Positions 1 to 4,673 of a stretch of DNA of 5,219 bases are shown one piece after another. The notes under the pieces were generated by a model that had not been told where the DNA came from, did not search any database, and was given only the letters and a program-made list of their open reading frames with translations. The translations under genes and the position numbers were made by a program. Each line of letters begins with the position of its first letter. Positions within the stretch are counted from its first letter, which is position 1. This DNA is from Candidatus Omnitrophota bacterium (GTDB lineage Bacteria > Omnitrophota > Gorgyraeia > Gygaellales > Profunditerraquicolaceae), in contig JAPLMA010000045.1 in assembly GCA_026387255.1 (NCBI GenBank), forward strand, positions 1 to 5,219, in the 5' to 3' direction.

Positions 1-386
1 AATGAGTGCTCATCCAAATGCGCCAGGCTATCCGCTTCTAAATACCTGGATTTATCCAAGAACAAATCTGCCAGCTGGCTATTAATTTCTAGATTACCTA
101 AAGGAGTCTGCCAGATCCCCTGCGGCATAATGCTAAAAGTAGCTCCTTGGCCCGTATGATTCGGCCCTAAAAGAACCACCGTATCTTTAATCTTTATCCC
201 GGAGATAGTAAGCGCGGCTATTTTTCCGGAATAGATATATCCAGCGTGCGGCACAATACACCCGAAACAATTATTCTTCTGCGCTGTTTTGTCCACAAAA
301 GAAGCGATCATCTCCTTAAGGTCTTTAACCCCCGCGGGATAAAATTGCCCGGCTACAACTGGCTTACGTACACTAATTGGGCTCAT
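1..386 (-). CDS. amrB: Memo-family protein, AmmeMemoRadiSam system protein B (3' part outside window)
   Basis: This gene runs off the left edge, so only the first 128 residues are visible. They match the N-terminal half of the MEMO1/AmrB family, which is usually about 260-290 residues. The family opening is present (VRKPVVAGQFYP, residues 6-17), followed by PHAGY at 46-50, LLGPNH at 72-77, a W-x-TPLG segment at 92-97 and HLDEHS at 123-128. His47 and His77 correspond to two of the metal-site residues of human MEMO1 (His49, His81); the remaining ligands lie beyond the window. Memo is a non-heme-iron dioxygenase-like fold. In bacteria it usually travels with an AMMECR1 protein and a radical SAM protein, and the system's function is not settled. 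The ATG at 386 overlaps the last 14 bases of the TIM-barrel gene, which implies coupled translation. An in-frame GTG directly precedes it, but the ATG gives the usual family N-terminus. The family assignment is firm; the biochemical role is not. Confidence 0.93.
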   Translation of the reverse strand, partial: MSPISVRKPVVAGQFYPAGVKDLKEMIASFVDKTAQKNNCFGCIVPHAGYIYSGKIAALTISGIKIKDTVVLLGPNHTGQGATFSIMPQGIWQTPLGNLEINSQLADLFLDKSRYLEADSLAHLDEHS

Positions 387-1302
387 CACAATCGTAAAGC
401 TTGGATATAAAACCCCTACTTTTTATTAAATCTTCCGCGGTTGCCGGAAAATGAGCTTCAATAACCTTTAAGGTCTCCTTCTTTAGATACGGCTTAAGCA
501 ACGCAAAATCCATTGTTCCCGTCAAAGGCGCCAAATGATCCTGGCAGCCCAGGATATCATGTAAATGCACCCCAATTAAACTGTTCCCATAAAGATCCAG
601 AAAATCCTTATGCTTAACAAAACCTAAGTTTTCCATTAACTGGGCATGGCCGGTATCATGCCAATAGTAAATTTGAGAATTACAAAATTTCTTAAGCATA
701 ACACCGATCTCAAAAATATCCGGAATCTCAGAATGATAAAAACGCGTCTCGACCCCTAAAAACACATTCTTTATTTTTGCGTAAGTATTTAATTCATCCA
801 GGCTTTCTAAAACCTGTTTGAAGAAATCCGCTGCGCGGCTATTCCTTTGACGGATCATTTTTTCTTTTAACTTAATAAAATCTGTTTGATCCTTAAGGCC
901 CTGGTCATAAAGATTAATCAACTGGCGGGTTAAATCCGGAATTCCAACTCTACCACAATGTAAAACCACCACCTTAGCTCCTAATCTTGCGGCAGTATCA
1001 ATGGTGGATTTTGTATATTTAACCGCTAAAAAACGCTCTTGCTCATCTAAAGAAGCCAAGGAATAACAATCCGGTAAAGCCTGCTTAAGAGTGAGCCCAT
1101 CCGGAATAGGACAATAATTATGCAGACTCTGGATACTGATTCCCAGCCTATGGGATTCCTTAACAATGCTCTCCATTAAATTAGAGCCAAGGTTAAAACT
1201 TAATTCAATGGATTTAAACCCAAGTTGATTTATTTCAAAGAGCAGTCCTGCTCCATCATTAAATCGATAAGCGTTCCAAGAAGTAGAGATTGCTAAAGTC
1301 AT
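373..1302 (-). CDS. Sugar phosphate isomerase/epimerase-like TIM-barrel protein
   Basis: This 309-residue protein resembles the xylose isomerase-like TIM barrel superfamily (AP_endonuc_2 type: endonuclease IV, IolE, hydroxypyruvate isomerase). Charged residues sit at the ends of predicted barrel strands, as in the metal centre of this family: Glu33 (SIELSF), His61 (SLHNY), His115 (VVLHCGR), Glu185 (LGVETR), Asp216 and His219 (WHDTGHA), His246 and His248 (GVHLHD) and Glu282 (VIEAHF). A divalent-metal enzyme acting on a sugar or related small molecule is therefore likely, but the substrate cannot be read from sequence. The segment at about residues 122-160 is a helical, charged insertion. The gene starts 2 bases after the rpsU stop, and its end overlaps the Memo start by 14 bases, so the three genes form one transcript. 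Its own ribosome binding site is weak, which suggests translation coupled to rpsU. The name covers a very wide family, and a DNA-repair role is not excluded though less likely. Confidence 0.85.
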   Translation of the reverse strand: MTLAISTSWNAYRFNDGAGLLFEINQLGFKSIELSFNLGSNLMESIVKESHRLGISIQSLHNYCPIPDGLTLKQALPDCYSLASLDEQERFLAVKYTKSTIDTAARLGAKVVVLHCGRVGIPDLTRQLINLYDQGLKDQTDFIKLKEKMIRQRNSRAADFFKQVLESLDELNTYAKIKNVFLGVETRFYHSEIPDIFEIGVMLKKFCNSQIYYWHDTGHAQLMENLGFVKHKDFLDLYGNSLIGVHLHDILGCQDHLAPLTGTMDFALLKPYLKKETLKVIEAHFPATAEDLIKSRGFISKLYDCDEPN

Positions 1303-1304
1303 GC

Positions 1305-1469
1305 TTATTTTCTGATGGTCTTAGCTTTCTTTCTCTTGCGTTCGCTGGGTTTCTCATAATGTTTACGGTCACGCACTTCCCGTAAAATTCCTTCCTGCTC
1401 AATTTTTTTCTTAAAACGGCGCAAAGCAGATTCAAAAGATTCGTCTTTTTTTACTTCAACTTGAGTCAA
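1305..1469 (-). CDS. rpsU: 30S ribosomal protein S21
   Basis: This short gene encodes a 54-residue protein if begun at the TTG at 1469. The residues ESFESALRRFKKKIEQEG, then ILREVRDRKHYEKPSERKRK and a very basic tail, are characteristic of S21, a small-subunit protein near the 3' end of 16S rRNA that helps initiation. I prefer the TTG to the in-frame ATG at 1478 for two reasons. The ATG lies directly against, and inside, a long Shine-Dalgarno match, leaving no spacing, whereas the TTG sits 9 bases beyond AGGAG. Starting at TTG also places ALRRF at residues 15-19, exactly as in E. coli S21. If the ATG is used the protein has 57 residues, starting MIIL. It is the first gene of an operon with the TIM-barrel and Memo genes, and has a strong promoter just upstream. 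Confidence 0.93.
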   Translation of the reverse strand: MTQVEVKKDESFESALRRFKKKIEQEGILREVRDRKHYEKPSERKRKKAKTIRK

Positions 1470-1472
1470 TAT

Positions 1473-1485
1473 AATCATCTCCTTT
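1473..1485 (-). promoter_or_regulatory. Extended Shine-Dalgarno site of rpsU
   Basis: The minus strand reads AAAGGAGATGATT, which matches 11 of 13 positions of the ideal complement of the 16S 3' end (AAAGGAGGTGATC). The ATG at 1478 is part of this site, which argues that translation begins at the TTG at 1469 instead. Confidence 0.7.
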
Positions 1486-1506
1486 CGTGTAGATTTTTAA
1501 GCTATT

Positions 1507-1535
1507 AATATACCATTTTTTTAAAAAAGTGTCAA
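1507..1535 (-). promoter_or_regulatory. Sigma-70-type promoter of the rpsU operon
   Basis: On the minus strand a perfect -35 box TTGACA (1535-1530) and a -10 box TATATT (1512-1507, 5 of 6 consensus) are separated by exactly 17 bases. The spacer holds a T6A7 tract. Transcription should start near 1500, giving a leader of about 20-30 bases that carries the strong ribosome binding site. The site lies between the REP-like element after tonB and the rpsU start, so the rpsU-TIM barrel-Memo operon is transcribed independently of tonB. Confidence 0.88.
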
Positions 1536-1547
1536 TAATTACGGGTA

Positions 1548-1586
1548 ATTCCCCTCCCCTTATGGGAGGGGCTAGGGGTGGGGAAT
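1548..1586. repeat. REP-like G-rich palindromic element with quadruplex potential
   Basis: This is a 39-base element with two nested pairings. The termini ATTCCCC (1548-1554) and GGGGAAT (1580-1586) are inverted repeats, and CCCCTCCC (1551-1558) pairs perfectly with GGGAGGGG (1564-1571) around a 5-base loop. The plus strand also holds four runs of three or more G (1564-1583) with loops of 1, 3 and 1 bases, a canonical quadruplex pattern. It lies 11 bases after the tonB stop and before the rpsU promoter. No T-run follows it on the transcribed strand, so it is a poor match to an intrinsic terminator. A dispersed REP-type repeat that also protects the 3' end of tonB mRNA is a better guess. Confidence 0.7.
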
Positions 1587-1597
1587 ATGTTTAATTA

Positions 1598-2317
1598 TTA
1601 TTCTATTTCGAAGGAAATAATAATATTAAAAGACAACTGCGGATAATCAAGTTCTTTGGGAAAATTAGGGAAAGGCGAAGCATCTCTGATGCTTTTTAAA
1701 GCAATATTCTTCAAATAATCGTTAGCCTTTGTTTTTTCTTCAGCTAAACGCACATCTTTAATGTAACCGTCATTAGAAATAATAAAAGAAATATAGACTT
1801 CACCGGTTTCATTATGCGTATAATTTTGGTAAGCACTACGACGGATCTTCTCTCTGACAATCTGGTAATAGCTGATATAGCTGGGATTATCAATCTTCGC
1901 CATCTCTATCTGTGGCAAGGTGATCTTCTTTTTTATCGCTGTCATCTGCGAATTTATGAAGGTTGGCTTAGAAAATCCTGTTGGCTTGTGGATTGGGATA
2001 TTTGACAAGGCCTTTGAGCCTGCGGAAGTATCTACAGGCTCAATATAAGGCAAAGGCGCACGCCTGATGCCGGTAACAATCTTAGAATCAAGTTTTAAAA
2101 AAGGCTCGGATCCAGGCAACAACCTCTGTCTATCTGGCTCAATTGAATTCCTAGGCAAAGGCTTGACCTGCGGATTTTCTTTAATATAACGTACGGCTAT
2201 TTCTCGAACTTTTGGCGCAGGCGTGAAAGGATTAAAATTAGCCCTGGGCAAAATAATCGCTCCGTGGACAAGAATGGAAACAGCTAAAGTAATTTGCAGG
2301 AGTCGATCGGAAATCAT
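1598..2317 (-). CDS. tonB: TonB family energy transducer
   Basis: This 239-residue protein has the TonB layout. A membrane helix at about residues 6-24 contains an S-x-x-x-H motif (Ser14, His18), the signature that in E. coli TonB (Ser16, His20) couples to ExbB/ExbD. A proline- and lysine-containing periplasmic linker follows (about 30-145) but lacks long Pro-Lys or Pro-Glu repeats. The C-terminal domain (about 147-239) follows the TonB_C pattern: TGEVYISFIISNDGYIKDV (171-189), then NIALKSIRDASPFPNFP (204-220) and a last strand ending in SFEIE. Such proteins transmit proton-motive force to outer-membrane receptors, and the BtuB-like receptor two genes upstream is the obvious partner. No exbB or exbD gene is visible. 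The ATG at 2317 is the only usable start, since an in-frame stop lies 2 codons upstream. There is no good Shine-Dalgarno site; see the promoter just upstream. Confidence 0.88.
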   Translation of the reverse strand: MISDRLLQITLAVSILVHGAIILPRANFNPFTPAPKVREIAVRYIKENPQVKPLPRNSIEPDRQRLLPGSEPFLKLDSKIVTGIRRAPLPYIEPVDTSAGSKALSNIPIHKPTGFSKPTFINSQMTAIKKKITLPQIEMAKIDNPSYISYYQIVREKIRRSAYQNYTHNETGEVYISFIISNDGYIKDVRLAEEKTKANDYLKNIALKSIRDASPFPNFPKELDYPQLSFNIIISFEIE

Positions 2318-2322
2318 GCCTT

Positions 2323-2351
2323 ATTTTATCATGGAGAAAGTAATCTGGCAA
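2323..2351 (-). promoter_or_regulatory. Candidate promoter of tonB, predicting a leaderless mRNA
   Basis: The minus strand carries TTGCCA (2351-2346, 5 of 6 to the -35 consensus), a 17-base spacer, and TAAAAT (2328-2323, 5 of 6 to the -10 consensus). A TG one base before the -10 box makes it an extended -10. Only five bases separate the -10 box from the tonB ATG, so the predicted first transcribed base falls on or next to the A of ATG. The -35 box starts 3 bases after palindrome 2355-2400. Confidence 0.6.
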
Positions 2352-2354
2352 CGG

Positions 2355-2400
2355 GAATAGGACCCTGTTTCCCGATTAGTTAGGAAACAGGGTCCTATTC
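2355..2400. repeat. Perfect 18-bp inverted repeat after the zinc-ribbon gene
   Basis: The left arm at 2355-2372 and the right arm at 2383-2400 are exact reverse complements (18 bp, core GGACCCTGTTTCC), with a 10-base loop at 2373-2382. The arm supplies two bases of the zinc-ribbon stop codon. As RNA it would form a very stable hairpin, but no T-run follows on the minus strand. A REP-like mobile palindrome or an mRNA-stabilising hairpin is more likely than a standard intrinsic terminator, although some termination is possible. Confidence 0.8.
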
Positions 2401-2596
2401 ATTTAATCATTAGAATCATAAAACTAACTAACACTAGAACAACAATAACTATAATAACTATTTTATGCGCAGGATATTTTAGCTTACCCATAAAACCTAT
2501 TCCACGGTTAAGGCTTTGGCCACAGTACAGACATAATAAGGCCTCATCATCATTAATCAACTGCTTACAATGCGGACAAATATATTCTGTCGACAT
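2399..2596 (-). CDS. Small zinc-ribbon protein with C-terminal membrane helix
   Basis: This 65-residue protein has an N-terminal zinc ribbon with two CxxC knuckles (Cys7-Cys10 in ICPHC, and Cys22-Cys25 in LCLYC). After a short basic linker comes a single hydrophobic helix at about 45-63, rich in Ile and Val and ending in Lys. The likely topology is ribbon in the cytoplasm with the tail in the inner membrane. It does not match a family with a known function that I recognise; small ribbon-plus-helix proteins are common and mostly uncharacterised. The start at 2596 is supported by an AGAGGA site 7 bases upstream (within 2604-2610). It lies between btuB and tonB on the same strand, with a palindrome on each side, so co-transcription with btuB is possible but not shown. 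Confidence 0.75.
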   Translation of the reverse strand: MSTEYICPHCKQLINDDEALLCLYCGQSLNRGIGFMGKLKYPAHKIVIIVIVVLVLVSFMILMIK

Positions 2597-2620
2597 AATT
2601 TAATCCTCTCTTTTGAATAA

Positions 2621-2668
2621 AGGGGACGGTTCTATCCCTCATAAAACCGCTCAATAGAACCGTCCCCT
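2621..2668. repeat. 15-bp inverted repeat after btuB
   Basis: AGGGGACGGTTCTAT (2621-2635) is exactly complementary to ATAGAACCGTCCCCT (2654-2668), with an 18-base loop. It begins 4 bases after the btuB stop. In the transcribed direction the stem is followed by TTTATTC, a poor U-tract, so it might act as a weak terminator or mRNA 3'-end hairpin. The form is that of a REP-like palindrome: short perfect arms with a GGGGAC core, placed in a gap between genes. Confidence 0.78.
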
Positions 2669-2672
2669 AGTT

Positions 2673-4526
2673 CTAAAATTCAGCCTTAATCCCTCCGGTT
2701 AGAGAAAAACCAGGCATGGGATAACCGGATTGAACCTGATATTTACGATTCAGGAGATTATCTATATAACCAAAACAAGTTATTCCTGACTTAAATTTCT
2801 TGGCTACACTGAGCCCAAAAACATAAAAACTTTTTACCTTGGCGTCATTACCAGCATCGCCATATCTTATACCTGTAAATTGTCCTTTTAATTCAACAGT
2901 TAACCCATTATGATCGTTATACCTTAAAGAAGCGTCGATTTTATTCTCCGGTTGATAAACAAGATACTTATGCGTTTTTTCATCTTTTGCCACTAAGAAT
3001 GTATAATTAACATCCAGATTGAAATTATCTGAAATAAATATTTCATTTTCAAATTCCAGTCCGTTAATTACAGCAGAGCTGATATTTTCTGGCTGTGTCA
3101 TCCCGCTGCCCGAATCATAAGACCATTGTATAAGCTGTTTATAATCGCTACGAAAATAAGTTAACCCTGATGTAAGATATTTATTAATTTTTGTTTCAAC
3201 ACCTAACTCCCCGGTTATCCCTTTTTCGGGTTCCAGATTAGGATTACCTACCATTCCAGCCGCATTAGGCCAATATAAATCATTAAAAGTGGGAACGCGA
3301 TAAGAACGACTAACTAAACCATGAAATTTTACAGCATCGTTAAATTTATACAGAAGATCCAGGCTAGGATTAATTTGCGTGCCAAAATTAGAATAATCAT
3401 CAAGGCGAGCGCTAAAATTAACATTTAGTTTTTTATCAAATAAATCTAAACGGTTTTCCAAATAGCCAGAAGTCACATTGTACTCATGTTTAGCACTAGC
3501 AGTACTATCATTCATGTTCTTAACATAATTAAATCCACAGACTATTTCGTATATATCCAACAACTGTTTATCAAGCTGTAGATCCAGGCCTCTGACTGTA
3601 GTAGTATGGATGTCTTTTTGATTGTCAGGATTCCATCCGTCGGATGAATTCTCCAGAAATTCTATCCTGTCGTAATTCTGATAAGCCTTAGCTAATATAC
3701 CAGTTTGCGCATCCGGTTTAAAGTTCCAGTTAAAATCAAAGAAACGTTTGAGTATATTTTGCTTATCATCTGTATCCGTCCAATTTGTTGATCCCGGAGC
3801 GCCTGATCTACTTGTATAAAAACCCGAATTTAAGTTTATATTATTTTCACTATTCAACTCATACCCTAGTTTAAGATTGCAATCTTTAGCATTAAGTTCA
3901 GAATTTTCCCTAAAACCCACAGAACTCTCATATCCTCCACTAACCAAAAAACCTAATTTTGAAACCTTTGCCCCATAAAGCATACGTTCAACATATGTCC
4001 GGGCAGTACCGAAACTTGAATATAGTTCGGCCTTCTGGCCTTCTTTAGGTGGATTTTTCGTAATAATATTAACTACTCCTCCCATTGCCGAGCTGCCATA
4101 AAGACTAGAACCAGGGCCATGCATAACCTCAACCCTACTTATATTATCTAAAGGTATACTGGATAAATCAACTTCTCCGTCTCTGGGATTATTTATCGGC
4201 CGGCCATCCATCAAAACTAAAACTTGGGCAGCAGTAGAGCCGCGCATCCTGATTGACTTTGTGGTATTAGGCCCGCCGTAATTGCTTATATTAACAGAAG
4301 TAAGATCAGTAAGGGCGCCGGCTAAATCCTGTGAGCCGCTTTTTTCTATATCTGTCGAGGTAACTACATCAACTGTGCGGCCAATATCTCCGGAAGATTC
4401 TTCTATTCTTGAGGGAGTAACTACGATTTTATCTAACTCAACATCTTCTGCGCAGGCAATACCCGATAAGATTCCTATCAGTAATGCGGATATAAACAAT
4501 TTCTTATAAACATTTTTCATGATCAT
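2673..4526 (-). CDS. btuB: TonB-dependent outer-membrane receptor, BtuB-like (vitamin B12 transporter)
   Basis: This 617-residue protein is close in length to E. coli BtuB. A signal peptide spans about residues 1-26, with a hydrophobic core and an ACA cleavage site before EDVE. A TonB box follows directly (DKIVVTPSR, 32-40). The plug domain covers about 45-157 and includes SIRMRGS (91-97), VLMDGRPIN (104-112) and YGSSAMGGVVNIIT (143-156). The rest is a beta-barrel with the family segment SYRVPTFNDLYWP (408-420) and NPNLEPEKG (428-436), ending in the terminal Phe that outer-membrane barrels use for insertion. TonB receptors share these motifs whatever their ligand; the cobalamin riboswitch just upstream and the DUF71 gene are what point to cobalamin or related corrinoids. 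Two ATGs compete (4526 and 4520). The purine-rich stretch upstream offers AAAGGA at suitable spacing for either, so the protein may begin MKNVYKK two residues later. A TonB gene lies two genes downstream. Confidence 0.92.
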   Translation of the reverse strand: MIMKNVYKKLFISALLIGILSGIACAEDVELDKIVVTPSRIEESSGDIGRTVDVVTSTDIEKSGSQDLAGALTDLTSVNISNYGGPNTTKSIRMRGSTAAQVLVLMDGRPINNPRDGEVDLSSIPLDNISRVEVMHGPGSSLYGSSAMGGVVNIITKNPPKEGQKAELYSSFGTARTYVERMLYGAKVSKLGFLVSGGYESSVGFRENSELNAKDCNLKLGYELNSENNINLNSGFYTSRSGAPGSTNWTDTDDKQNILKRFFDFNWNFKPDAQTGILAKAYQNYDRIEFLENSSDGWNPDNQKDIHTTTVRGLDLQLDKQLLDIYEIVCGFNYVKNMNDSTASAKHEYNVTSGYLENRLDLFDKKLNVNFSARLDDYSNFGTQINPSLDLLYKFNDAVKFHGLVSRSYRVPTFNDLYWPNAAGMVGNPNLEPEKGITGELGVETKINKYLTSGLTYFRSDYKQLIQWSYDSGSGMTQPENISSAVINGLEFENEIFISDNFNLDVNYTFLVAKDEKTHKYLVYQPENKIDASLRYNDHNGLTVELKGQFTGIRYGDAGNDAKVKSFYVFGLSVAKKFKSGITCFGYIDNLLNRKYQVQSGYPMPGFSLTGGIKAEF

Positions 4527-4529
4527 TTC

Positions 4530-4555
4530 CTTTCCTTTTCCTCGAAAGTACTTTC
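4530..4555 (-). promoter_or_regulatory. Ribosome binding region of btuB with a possible expression platform
   Basis: The transcript contains the perfect 12-base palindrome GAAAGTACTTTC (4555-4544), followed by the purine-rich Shine-Dalgarno stretch GAGGAAAAGGAAAGG. The CUUUC half (4548-4544) could pair either with the GAAAG just before it or with the GAAAG at 4534-4530 that includes the ribosome binding site. Such exclusive pairings are typical of a switch that hides or frees the binding site. This is inferred from complementarity alone. Confidence 0.45.
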
Positions 4556-4665
4556 CAGAACAGATGATCGGCCGGACTCCTGTTTCAAACTACAAACAGC
4601 TTACCGTTGCGGGACAGTGCCTGGGATCTCACCAAGACTTCCTTCATCTATTCGGTTTTGTATCT
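4555..4665 (-). promoter_or_regulatory. Cobalamin riboswitch controlling btuB
   Basis: The minus strand carries the conserved cobalamin aptamer core. In order these are GGAAGTC, a helix CTTGG-CCAGG around TGAGATC (the GGTGnnATCC element, 4621-4633), the near-invariant CTGTCCCGCAACGGTAA (4617-4601), a small hairpin CTGTTT-AAACAG (4599-4580), and the B12-box-like AGTCCGGCCGATCATCTGTT (4578-4559). AGATGA upstream can pair with TCATCT in the B12 box as a closing helix. At roughly 110 bases it is a compact version without the long accessory arms of many examples. Cobalamin binding would be expected to lower expression of the btuB gene that begins about 30 bases later. Outer boundaries are approximate, and the first helix may reach into the end of the DUF71 gene. 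Confidence 0.9.
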
Positions 4666-4673
4666 TTAGAAGT

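Noticed and set aside
1814..2005. Plus-strand open frame of 63 codons inside tonB
   Set aside because: It lies wholly antisense to a well-supported TonB gene, and its product shows no recognisable domain.
2621..2668. Palindrome after btuB as a standard intrinsic terminator
   Set aside because: The stem is strong, but it is followed by TTTATTC, not a run of T, and the loop is 18 bases. I kept it as a repeat with possible weak terminator activity.
4282..4509. Plus-strand open frame of 75 codons antisense to the 5' end of btuB
   Set aside because: It is the shadow of the receptor's signal peptide and plug region, with no recognisable domain of its own.
4496..4526. BtuB-like protein as a lipoprotein, because of Cys25 near the end of the signal sequence
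   Set aside because: The residues before the Cys (GIA) lack the Leu or similar residue expected at -3 of a lipobox, and an ACA signal-peptidase I site fits better.
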